This document shows, in pieces, positions 12,782 to 23,106 of a stretch of 64,000 nucleotides of DNA. The stretch is from Scopulariopsis brevicaulis (taxonomy: Eukaryota > Ascomycota > Sordariomycetes > Microascales > Microascaceae), in assembly GCA_017657125.1 (NCBI GenBank), contig JAGFNX010000324.1, positions 124,001 through 188,000 on the forward strand, read 5' to 3'. How positions within the stretch are numbered: position 1 is the stretch's first letter; every line of letters begins with the position of its first letter. Both the position numbers and the translations under genes were made by a program. The notes beneath the pieces were generated by a model. That model made no database searches. It was not told the DNA's origin and was given only the letters and a program-made list of their open reading frames with translations.

Positions 12782-13610
12782 GAAGGAGGGCTTCTCGGGG
12801 TGTAATCTGTCTCTTACTTTCGAGAAGGTAATTCAAGAGAGTAGGGGTGAAGGGGGTAGGTGAGGCAGATGGGAATATCAGGTCTATTCTTTTTCATTCT
12901 TTGGTTCTTCTTGAGCGGCTTTTCGAAATTTCATACCTACTTTACTTAGACGAACATCTTTTTCCTTCCTAGGGAACCAGTCTCTTCCGCTGCTTGATCC
13001 TACAAAGTCACCCCTGGGGCATGATCTTTCGTCGGCGCTCCTCCTCTGCATCTCCAGGGATGTGATATGGCGTTGAACTTGCTAAATTTTGAGAAGGGTG
13101 GCGGTTATAGAGACGATACGGACACTGTCACTTACACAGTTGCGGCCTCGAGTCCGTAGCAAAAGTACGACGGCTGGCGTTCTTTTACTTGGAGAAAGCC
13201 TCTGCTGGTGCAGACACGGGCAGACAGCACCCTTCCCACTTACACACGAAACTCAATGGCGAGCCAGATCCCAGCTAGAAGTGCGTAATGCCTCCAGATT
13301 CCAGAAAGCATACATGAAAGTGAAAGCCACGGCCCGGGCCCTGATCTACGGTGTGATGTAACTCCTCCCGGGAAAGGCGGCACCGCACTCCGGGGACCCG
13401 GGGGCTGACATTCTGGACGTTTCGGGACGGTGATCGCTCCGACGGACGTGCTCACGTTGTCCGGGTAGTTTCAATACGACGGGATCGAGTTTTATCTCGG
13501 ATAACCGGATGCAGTCCCAGGGTGATCCAAAGAGCGGATCCGTCGAGTCCCATTGTGAACCAAATCTGGGGTGTGGCCAAGTAAGAGCCCACCTACTTTC
13601 CAAGGGAACC
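12782..13610. other. Intergenic region between convergent genes
   Basis: Holds the two facing 3' ends of the ferritin-like gene and the oxygenase gene. T-rich tracts near 12885-12970 suit 3' processing signals. No further gene is seen. Confidence 0.5.
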
Positions 13611-15293
13611 CTACTGCTTGTACAAGTCGAGGTAGCTAGCCCTCAGCCTCATATCAAGATGCTCATCCGCCGTGAGAATCTTGCCCTCCCCCTCTCCTTC
13701 CCCAACACCCTTCCCGCCCTTCTCCCCCGCCCTCCTCACAGCCTCACTCGGCACAGCCTCCAACCTCGTCTCACCAACCGGATGACAAAAGAACGCAATA
13801 CTATACCTGCTCCCCTCGAACCCCTCGCCACCCGGAACCATCTCCTTCCCTCCCGAGCCGGAGGGAACAGCGACGCGGTGGACGGTGCTCTTGAGGAGCC
13901 CGTTGGTCCAGTACGAGAGCATGTCGCCAATGTTGACGAGCACCGGCGGCGAGGGGTCGTTTTCCGTTCCGGGGGGCTGTACGGGGACGGGGGCCCAGGT
14001 TGAGGAGGGGGTGAGGATTTGGAGGCCTGCTTGGCCGCGGAGGCGGAAGAGCAGCTGCGGCTGTTAGGGGGTTGTCCTTGGGGGCACGTTTGTGTCTTGG
14101 CCGCGGGGTGAGTGGGAACGGAGGGGGGAGGGGATTAACGTACGGTTAGGCTGCCGTAGTCGGAGTGGGCGCCCGCCCGGATGGACTCTTCCGTCTGGGT
14201 GCCCTCGACGGACGGGTAGTGCAGGAAGCGGAGGATGGTCCCCGACGAGCCCCTTTCCCTCGTGTGAGCGGACGAGAAGAAGTCGGGCGGGTTGACCTGT
14301 CCAGTATTAGCCCTATTCCTCCAAAAGTCTCTCCATCAAAGGGAAGGCATTCCATGGGAAGATGTAAAAGCATCAAGCTGCCCGTGGAGGAAATAATTGA
14401 ATGTTACACGAGAAGAGAAGGGGGGGGCGGGGGGAAGATACCTCGAGTCCAACGCCCAGGAGATACAAGATCCGCACAGCCAAGCCCCGGCACTTATCAA
14501 AGATGCCCGAGATCTCGCCCTCGTGCGGTGCCAGGGCGGCAGGGACGGGCTGCTGCGCCTTGCCGTCGACGAACTCGCCAAAGTTGAAGGCCCTTTGTCA
14601 TTGTCAGTATCCCGCCTGCACCGGGGGGGGAGGGGGGAGGGGTGTCTTACTCTTTGAAGTCTCCGGCCTGGATTGGGTTAGCTGGTCCGTAGGGGGTTCA
14701 CGTGGAGAGGTTACGGGGGGTGAGCGGGGGAGATGAGCGGGAGATGGGAACGGAAGAGGTGGCGGGGGGCGACCAGAGGTAGGTAAAGTGGAAGGAGAGG
14801 ACATACCTTTTGCGTCTTGGGGTCCAGCGTCTCGGACCGGATGCCGCTCCACCCGCGGTTGTTCTTCTGGATGGCACACCTCTTCTTCTCCTCTATATCC
14901 GACGTCGAGAAGAGGTGTTTCGACTAGAAATGTCAGTCCTCTTCCCTCACACAAACCCATTTCATCCACTCATCCAACCAGACTCTCCCCATCTAACCGA
15001 CCCCTTTCCTACTAGCTTGCCCGTCTCCATCCAATAATAGAATGCAGCACCTCACCCCAGATACACCCCCAAGCAAAGCAAGTAGACCAAGAGCTGGAGA
15101 CGGGAGAAACCACGGGTTAGGGAATAAAACTCACAAGCTCAAACGCCCGCTCGACGGCCTTGACGTCCATCCCCCCACACTTCACATAAATAAACCCAAA
15201 CTCAACCGCCGCGTCCACCAGCTCCCGCGCGACCTCCGCCTCGGGCCTCCCGCTCGCGATGTCGATGACGGGGATACCTGCTGATTCCGCCAT
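13611..15293 (-). CDS. 2-oxoglutarate/Fe(II)-dependent dioxygenase (isopenicillin N synthase-like)
   Basis: Six exons (15293-15135, 14923-14807, 14667-14651, 14592-14442, 14296-14144, 14054-13611) join in frame to 346 residues. The fold is that of non-haem iron oxygenases that couple 2-oxoglutarate decarboxylation to substrate oxidation. Seen: the N-terminal IPVIDIASG strand; NNRGWSG; the GDFKEAFNFGEF block; iron ligands His192 and Asp194 (HSDYGSLT) and His258 (STVHRV); and Arg282-x-Ser284 (SRYSIAFF), which binds 2-oxoglutarate. All catalytic residues are present, so it should be active. The substrate cannot be read from sequence. No secondary-metabolite backbone gene lies nearby, so a general or catabolic role is as likely as a biosynthetic one. 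Exon 3 is a 17-base micro-exon, supported by the conserved GDFKEAFNFGE junction. Confidence 0.9.
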
Positions 15294-16065
15294 TTTTTTT
15301 TAAACTCTCACACACCTCACACCCGTGGTAAGAATAGTCTTGCGGGGGAAAAAAAGGAAAAAAGAGAAAGGGATTAAGAGAGGATAGAGATGAGGTTTGG
15401 CGCTCTGTGGATATCGCGGTTTAGGGTTTGCAGAGTCAAAACGTCGTGTCTCTCGCCGAGGTTAGGCTGTGCCGGTTCCGGCTCCGATGTGGGGGAGGGG
15501 TAAAGCGCGCTTTACTCTGTACGTCGGTAGGTCATGACTCCCACCACTCCCGCCCTCGACGGACACGTTATCTTAGACTCCGTCCTATTCCTAGTTTGGC
15601 AGAACCCCGCCAAGACAACATGTACTATCGAGTACATGCCAGAGGCCCGAATAGTATTGCTCAGGTACAAGTACGTAGAAGCACGCCTAACGCAAGACCT
15701 AGACCTAGACCTAGACCTAGAGACCTGGAGAACATCTGATATCTGATATCGGATATTGATTCATCGCCGGAGTGGTACTCGCTAGCATATACATGCGCTT
15801 CTCAGAACCCACATCCGGTCTTCTGCTTTGCCTTGCCCCTCAAAGGCCAAACAACCCCTTCACCTTCATCCCCAAGACCTGCACCCCGGACGGAGCCTGT
15901 TCCTAACCATATAGCATAGCTCCGTTCCCACCTCGCTATGAAACTGATCGCTTCCGCTTCGCTCAGTCACCGCGAGATCCGCGGCGGGCAATGAAGAACG
16001 GCACCCGTAGCAATACGGCCCATCACCTTTCCATCCTTACGAGACCCAATATCTCCACTCGCCCC
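15294..16065. other. Intergenic region upstream of the oxygenase gene
   Basis: Contains the oxygenase promoter (minus) and the 3' end of MKT1 (minus). No gene is seen. A short AGACCT repeat lies at 15695-15726. Confidence 0.5.
15695..15756. repeat. AGACCT hexamer microsatellite followed by a short ATCTGAT repeat
   Basis: Four adjacent AGACCT units, two spacer bases and a fifth unit end at 15726. A repeated ATCTGAT/ATCGGAT stretch follows at about 15734-15756. It lies about 400 bases upstream of the oxygenase start. It is not the fungal telomere repeat. Confidence 0.8.
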
Positions 16066-18637
16066 CTAAAACGGCCTCGCGGCAAGGTACTCCGCCGCCG
16101 CATCCCAAACCCTCTTATCCCCCGCCGAAATCTCCTTGTCCAGCGTCCCCACCCCGGCGCAGATGGCGTTCACAAACCCGTAGCAAACCCGCACGTCCTC
16201 GGTGAAGTCCGTCGCGAACGGGACGTACGTCCGCGGGAAGTCCGCCATCCGCGCGGCGCGCTGCTCGCGCGAGTCGCTCACGTTGTCGTCGTCCAGGAAC
16301 GTCTTGACTGCGATGCCGAGGGCAATGTCCGGGTCGTTGAGGAACGGAAGGCTGTGGCATTGGTTAGTCCGGTGTGCTAAGAATGCAAGGGAAGACTGGG
16401 GTTGCTCACCTCTGTCCGATCTCGAGGTAGTCCTCGCGGTCGCGGTTCGACTGCCCGTAGATAAACATCGACGCCACGATCCCCTCGATGAGATCCCTGT
16501 TCGCCTCCCGTACCGTGGCTGACAGCGACCGGAACGTGAGCAGGTTCTTGTTCAGCGGGCCCGTATACCCGTTCGTCTGGTGACGAATTTTGAGGAGCGT
16601 CGCACACCGGCTCACGAGCAGGAGGCTCGTCTTGTCCTCCTCGGTTCCCTTCAGCGGCAACCCGTGAAGCTCCTCGTGCTTGTTCTTCCCGTTCAGCAGG
16701 TCGTACCGGATCAGCTCGAACGCCATGAGCACCGCCTCGGCGAGCGGCGCCTCCCCGCCCAGCAGCTTCTCCGTCTCCCGGATCGCCAGCAGCGAGCTCG
16801 CCAGCGCCGTGCCCCACCTAGTCAGCGTGTGGTCGTCGTCGATGTACCCCCTCAGGTGGAGGAACCGCCAGACCACGATCGACGCAATCATGCGCTTGTC
16901 GTCGATGCCCCTGATTATGCGGTCCTTGTTGAACGTGTGCTTGACGAACTCCTCGTTGGGGAGCGAGAGGACCTCGAACGTGATGAGCCCCTTGGTCTGC
17001 GCCGGCGGCGGGAACTTGTCAATGTCCTCGGGCTTCGCGAACCACGTGCTCGCCAGCTTGTTCGGCGGGGGTTGCATCGAGCGGAGGTCAGTCTTGTAAG
17101 AGAACTCGTCATCGAACCAGACCTTCATGATAATCTCCTTATGTTGGATTCCGCGGTGGAGCCGGGGGATAACCAGCGCCAGCGTCTGCTCCCGGAGCGG
17201 GACCAGCTGGTCCGTCACCAACTTCTTGTACTCGGGAGACGCGACGCCGTCGAGGGTCGGCAGCACTACAATCTGGCTGTGCGTTATCCAGCTCATGAAG
17301 CGTGGGCTGATGAGACCCTCATTGACGTAGTGGAACAGCTCCGCCGGCAACTGCAGCCCCAGGTACTCATGGTTGTCCTGGGTAAGATGCTCGTAGTCGT
17401 GGACCTTGATCTCACCACTCTCCGCAATGTATATCATGTGGTTGACCGCCATCCTCGCCTTCTGGTACCTGTCCAGCCACTCCTTGTCCCTGGCCTGGAG
17501 GATGTCGTTGAACGCCGCGCACGCGTTGGCCACCGTCTTATCAGAGGTCCGCAGCAAGTTAATAGCGTCTGCAATGATGAACGGCTGGCTCCGGATGATC
17601 GACGGGTCTTGGAGAGGGGGGAATGTGGGGAGGAAGGAGGTGCCCGACATTAGCAGGCTGTCGACGAACATCGATTCCGTGACGTTGAGCGTCTTGATGA
17701 GGCTCTTCTTCGAGATGCCCGTGACCTCCTTCGCGTCCCAATCAATTGACTTGATAACGCAGTCGTGGATGGGGTAGAGGAGGAGGTCGTTCGACCCCAT
17801 GATCGCGCCGGCCATGTCGGAGTCTACCATCTCGAAGTACGCCATCTGGAAGCCAGGTCAGCCGATCGCCCTCGCACCCCGGGTTCCACGCTGCCACGTC
17901 CGGTGGGGGTTTCGAACCTGAGCAGAGGCATTGTACGGCGCCACGACAAATCGGTATCCGCGCTCGTTCAGGAGCCTCATCAGCAGAGGATACAGGCTCT
18001 GGATACGGAACGCCCCTGGGTAACAGCTTCGTCAGCGCCTGTCCAACGCACACTGCGCAGAGCCCGACTCCGCATACCTCCATTGGCACCGAAAGAGGCA
18101 ACGGCATCCTCAGCCCTACTGGCAAAGTACTGCTCCCAAGCCTCGTCTGTCTTGCGATTCGCGAGCCGCATCTTCTTGACCGTCGTCTCGGCCTGGCCAG
18201 CCATGTTCTGGCCATCGAAGATGAATAACGGAAGCACGTCGTGCTCCTTGAACTTGGCGAGGTCCTGGGTTAGGTGCGCCTCGATGCCCGTGAGGCCGCC
18301 GAGGGCCGGCAGGAGGGGCTCATGGTACGGGGGGTTGTCGAGGAAGAGGTGCAGGTAGTAGGTCGCGCATATTGCTATCGAGCAGTCGGTGATGGCGTCC
18401 AGGCCGTGGGTTCTGTGCACGGGACGGTTAGTACGTCGGTATTTGCGGCGGGTGGGAGCCCCGAGGTTGCCGGGAACGTACGAAGCCTGGGAGTTGATCC
18501 AGGAGTCCTCGACGAGAGCTGCGACACGATGATTATCAGCGAGGGGTCGAGACGCCATCGGAGCGGGGAAGAGGAGACGCCTGGCGGGGTGGCAGGTGTC
18601 TTGATGAGGGAATGGGAGCTTGAAACGTACAAGACAT
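16066..18637 (-). CDS. MKT1: MKT1-type post-transcriptional regulator (XPG-like pseudonuclease)
   Basis: Exons 18637-18631, 18518-18482, 18412-18078, 18015-17918, 17845-16410 and 16351-16066 join in frame to 732 residues. Mkt1 works with the poly(A)-binding-protein partner Pbp1 in post-transcriptional control of mRNAs, including nuclear-encoded mitochondrial ones. Seen: an XPG-N-like start; the family block EPLLPALGGLTGIEAHL; FIFDGQN near residues 78-84; GAFRIQSLYPLL; MAYFEMVDSDMAGAIMGSNDLLLYP; then the long MKT1 N and C domains. The position of the first metal-binding Asp of XPG nucleases (GIDA in relatives) reads ICAT at about residue 30. The first exon codes only ATGTCTT. It was chosen because it yields a compact start running straight into the conserved helix. 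An alternative is an ATG at 18558 read through what I call intron 1. Confidence 0.88.
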
Positions 18638-19363
18638 GGTGTTTACTCGTTGGGGGACGACGAGCTCCGATGTGGACAGGGACGGCAGCCCGTGAGCATT
18701 GCGGGATGGTAATGTGTATTATTTTGTTGTCTGACAGCAACCGCAGGCGCAGGTTTGAGCTTGGGCTTGTAGAGGTACTTGTGGTTAGGTGTGTAATTTG
18801 CGTGGTTCTGAGGTACCAGTGTCCTCGAGAAGCTGTGCTGTGGCCTCAGCCAATCAGGCCAGATGTGGGCGCTGAGGCAGCGCGTCCGTCAAGCAAACCT
18901 CCCGCACACATCACCCCACCCGGCAGCAACCGCATCAACCCGACTCCTTCTCTCGTTAGATTCGTGGCATAAGGTTGTTGTGGACGGCTAGCTTGGACTT
19001 TTTGTTGAAATTTTCAAAGCCGGGGGCGTACACTCCGTTCGCGGGACTGAGCATTCTCAACGGACATATTTGGCTATCACATGTCATCTCGAAACAGGCG
19101 GATCACCGTGTCACGCAAGCATCTTCGCATAAAATCATTCGTTTCTGATCCCATCAAGGTATAAAAGGAGGGTATAAGGTATCTCGAAAGCCCATCCTCC
19201 ACCATACTATCTCAACCGCCCCGAAAATCGAGAATTCGCGCGTCGTCCACGTCCACTCCCACTCTTCTCCCTTCCCTACCCTCCCTCCCCTCGCCCCCGC
19301 CGCAGCGTCTCGTCACCCCCGTCCCCAGCGGCACTTCCGCGACGAATAGGTCGAACGGTGCTA
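18638..19363. other. MKT1 promoter region and PMP3 3' flank
   Basis: Lies upstream of MKT1 and downstream of PMP3, both on the minus strand. C-rich sequence fills 19250-19330. No gene is seen. Confidence 0.5.
19160..19167 (+). promoter_or_regulatory. TATA-like element facing the PMP3 3' end
   Basis: TATAAAAG on the plus strand, followed about 100 bases later by a C/T-rich tract. No plus-strand gene follows; the first unit downstream is the antisense of PMP3. It could drive an antisense transcript or be chance. Confidence 0.3.
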
Positions 19364-19758
19364 CTACATCGTCCCGTACCCCCGCTGTCCACCGCCCTGG
19401 ACGCGGTCACTGTAGATGCCAGGCGCCCGCTCCGGGGCGGTCAGCCCATTGCGGATTTGCTCGCGGCGGTCGTAGTAGACGTAGAGGACGTAGAAGGCGT
19501 GGATCGTTCCGGGGATGAAGCCGAGGATCGTCAGGCAGACGTTGATGAACAGATCTGGGGGCGTTAGTTGGCGTCACGGGGCTGGTGGTTGGTTCTGGTG
19601 GTGCTTACCCATTCCGCATCCTGCTACGGCGAATACGCCGATGGGCGGGACTAGTCGATCGTTAGCAGCTGCACTATGCGAGACGCGTATCGTTTAGTCG
19701 GGATGGACGTACAGAAGAGCGTAAGAAGTACGACGATGATGAAAGTGATGGCACCCAT
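19364..19758 (-). CDS. PMP3: PMP3/RCI2-type plasma-membrane proteolipid
   Basis: Exons 19758-19713, 19650-19609 and 19554-19364 join in frame to 92 residues. Pmp3 proteins are tiny two-helix hydrophobic proteins that help control plasma-membrane potential and tolerance to Na+ and other cations. They are often induced by salt or cold. Seen: first helix ITFIIVVLLTLFFPPIGVF, a GCGMD turn, second helix LFINVCLTILGFIPGTIHAFYVLYVYY, then a polar tail DRREQIRNGLTAPERAP of about 35 residues. The core matches the family closely. The tail makes it longer than the 55-residue yeast protein but resembles the longer filamentous-fungal forms. Very short exons are typical of this gene. Confidence 0.93.
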
Positions 19759-19950
19759 CTTGGCGTTCTGCTCCGGCGCGGTGTTTGGTGAAGAGGGTTT
19801 CAAGTGGATGTTGAAGGCGTTTACTGAGGTCAATGGAGGCTGGAAAAAATGCTAGAATATGCTGATGCTGATGATAGTCCGTAGGAACAAGGCAGTGGTC
19901 TCTGACTACGGTAGAAGAACCAGGCGCCGCCCACGACGGCGAGGACGAAG

Positions 19951-19958
19951 TTTATATA
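19951..19958 (-). promoter_or_regulatory. Putative TATA box of PMP3
   Basis: TATATAAA on the minus strand, about 195 bases upstream of the PMP3 start. The distance fits a core promoter with a leader of roughly 100-150 bases. Confidence 0.5.
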
Positions 19959-20619
19959 ATGCGGAACAGGTCGCACAGTTGAGGGCCTTCACCCTTGCGG
20001 CTGTCATGGGAAGGCGCGACTCCCAATTGGCCCCTACGTAGGCGCCGCACCTGTCTTACGTGGAAAATGACGATGATAACCAAATCGTGTGGACGGGCAT
20101 GGGCGAGCCGTGTAAGTTACTTGGCGATGACGTATGCAGTGTGCGAAAGTCCAGGGACCTTTTGACGCGCGGTCTCGCCGCTGGCTGGCTTGTACATTTA
20201 CAGCGGCCGGCTAGCGTCTAGGCATCGCCTTGGATAATGGGACAATGTTTTGGTTTCGGGATTGATTGGATTCAAGGGCGGAATGAGTAATGCGTGGTGG
20301 TATTCGTTGTGGGCGGCACAAGTGCAGGTTGGCGAACTACGAGGCCTAAGTCCGATAGCTTTTGTTGAAAGTGACGGCCGAGTCCGGGATTTAGAAGGTC
20401 AATGGCGATTACGCGTATCGGCCCACTTCGGTTAGTTTCCGAGGGATCAGAGCCACGGCTGAAACCGTCGAGGTCTGGCCGGGGAACGGGGAAGAGCTGC
20501 CTGCAAAGTATATGCGGCGCGCCAGAAACGGATGCGGGGAGCTCTGCGTAGTTAATTTTGGATGGTATGCTTAACGGGACATGGTGGGTGTACTACTTTG
20601 AGACACTACAAGTTCGCCA

Positions 20620-20665
20620 CAGGGCTGACAGATGACCGGAAACAGGGCTGACGGATGACCGGAAG
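20620..20665. repeat. Tandem duplication of a 23-base unit
   Basis: Two adjacent copies (20620-20642 and 20643-20665), each beginning CAGGGCTGAC and containing GATGACCGGAA. They differ at only two positions, so the duplication is recent. Confidence 0.85.
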
Positions 20666-23106
20666 GGGTTGGCGTCGATCATCGCGGCAATGATATCACT
20701 TGGTCGACACGACCTGGCTTTGGCTGTAAGTCTGCAATAACAACCACAAGGCAGAGGACCGAAAGAAGGAGCCCCGATCCAGCATCAATTAAGTTGACCG
20801 GCCTGTGGATAAGTTCTGGAACCCCGATGGAAGAATGGCCCCTGCCCCCTGCCCAGGGAAAGTCAATTACAGATGCGGGGCCGAACGTACCAGTCAAACT
20901 GGGGTCAAAGCTGCCGTTTGGCCCGTTTGGGATAACGCTCGTATGAACCACGGAGGAAGACGAACAAAGGCCGGCTCGGCATATTCCCCCTCCCCGAGTT
21001 GGCCGGTTTGTTGGCCAATGGCTTCAACTGCGGACCGCCCAATGAGACCTGGGTGATTCGGCCGGGCGTCTCGCAGATGCATCCCCGGCTGAGCTTGTTT
21101 GTGTCGGTGTGATGGAGTCGCTGTCGGAACCGGCATGTTCTGTAATGCATGGAGTATTGTCGCGAATTCTCACTGGCCAGACGGGCTGAACGTGATGGAA
21201 AGTGTGCGCGCGTCGAAGGATCTAATCCCCCCCAATGTGCACCAATATGCCCGCCGCGACCGTGGCGAGCAACCACCCCGGTATGGAGGCCACGGCGAAG
21301 GGTGATCCTGAATGGCTTGACGCGGGATTGTCCGCGGTGGCGCGGATAAGCATCCATGGATAGGATAGTCGGGATGAATTAGCATAATGCTCGGTACATT
21401 GGGGTATGCAGCATCCCAGCACCGGCTGGATTGGCCGATCATCCGCCGCGCTTCTTGGCTTCAGGCCTATCCTACAAGTAGGCATCTGCCGACGCGTGGA
21501 AGCTGGGTGCTGTCCATTTATATCAGTTTTCGCAATAATATTAGCGTCAGGATGGCGGAGGTAATACGTGATAGGTGATGAAGCTCGAGAGCCCCTGGGC
21601 TGACCGTGCCACAAAGTCGGGCCAGATGCTCGAAACCACTCACCGTTTTGGAGCTAACAGAGCTGCGGTGGCAGAGCTCCCAGCTCCGTGGAAAAGGGGA
21701 CATTCGTATTGGTATAGCAGCCCCTGGTATAGCCCAGCTCGACATGGAGCGACCCAGTCGGGGCATTGCTGGTGATGTCCACGGGGAGTGGGCCTTCCGT
21801 GCGCCTGCTCAATGATATCACCTTCCTAGCCCTCATAGCTCGCAGCACACTATTTCTGATGCGGCGGAAGGGTTTCAACGGTCTTCATGATGACGGCCGC
21901 TGATCCATTGAGCAGTCAGCCCGTCGGAATGGGACGTGAGCTCCATTAGCATCCTCGGTTTGAGTGATTGGGTACCCAGCCGACAAGGCGGGCATGTGAG
22001 GAGCTGCTATGCGGGCAAAACCTGCTCCCCAGACAAGAATGAGCGCCCGCCGCCGAATGATGGCGCATCCGGGCCGCGTCGGGTGGGGAAAGGCCGCCGT
22101 GAAAAAGGGGATGGAGGTGGATGGCCTCATGCTCCGAAGGGGGTCAGTAGCGGTACTTTTCAGGGACCTCAGGCTCGCCGAACTGGTACGAATTAGGGGT
22201 GCTGTTCGCGGTGCCCACGCGGAAGGCACGCCGTACCCCACCCCGTCCAGGCTCCCACATTGCATGTACCTGGACCAACACCTGCCGCCTCCTGTCATAC
22301 CTCGTCTCCCAACGTGTTAGCTTAACCTCCTTCTGGCCCCTTTGCCCGCTAGTCGTGCTCCTCCGACCCCGTTTTCCCTGTTCAAACTCGCAAAACCGTC
22401 CTCGTCCTCATCATCCCCCCCGAGGCGCGTGTGCTTCCCATCAAATCGTGTTTACTTTGGGGATCAAGGTCATTTTGGTTTTCACGCCATTCCCTCCTAC
22501 CCCCTCTCTCTTCACTTTGGTTTTCCGGTCGTTTTTTTGATAGTTGGAGTCAAGGTGCGGCCTCGTCGCTTATTTTTTTGTTTCCAACGTCCTTTTTTTC
22601 CTACGCCCCACAGGAAGCCCCCAGAGGCCCGCGTTGGCAGGAGTCCACTCACACCCTGGTCTGCCTCGAACTTTTCTGGCCCATCTTCTCCCCTAGCCTT
22701 GGAAGCTTCACCTGCAACCTCACCTTCCCGTCTCGACCCGCACAGAAGCATCGAGTTTGTCAATCGTGCGAGGCACTTCTGTTTCTAGGGCATATCTTGT
22801 CAATACCACATCCCTCTGAAGCAGATTTTTGGAAGCAATCTCTCTAGTTTGGTCCCTCGTTGCAGTTCGATACATTCGTCACGTCACGACACCACTCCAT
22901 CTTCCACGCATCCCGATCCGACACACCTGGAGTGCGAGCTTGCCTGGTCCCATCGGAGACATCCTAATCAGACAGCCCGCTCAACGTCCATCCGCCAAGT
23001 CGCCTCCTGAATCCAGTCGAGGCGTCGAACCACCCCTTCCCTCTCTTCGGACTCGACAAGCATACCTCGACGCGCTGTGCAGACCGCAAGGTGCTCTCAA
23101 CGCAAA

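Larger units (their letters stand above)
19759..23106. other. Gene-poor region between PMP3 and the NRP1-like gene
   Basis: About 3.3 kb. The left end holds the PMP3 promoter. The last 700 bases (from about 22330) are C/T-rich and T-rich, fitting a long promoter and leader of the NRP1-like gene. Between them I see no supportable coding frame. Frames of up to 150 codons on both strands lack hydrophobic-core patterning. Confidence 0.45.

Noticed and set aside
15695..15726. AGACCT repeats as an internal telomere tract
   Set aside because: The unit is not TTAGGG or a simple variant of it; it is just a hexamer microsatellite.
16580..17653. 357-codon plus-strand frame across MKT1
   Set aside because: Antisense shadow of MKT1 exon 5.
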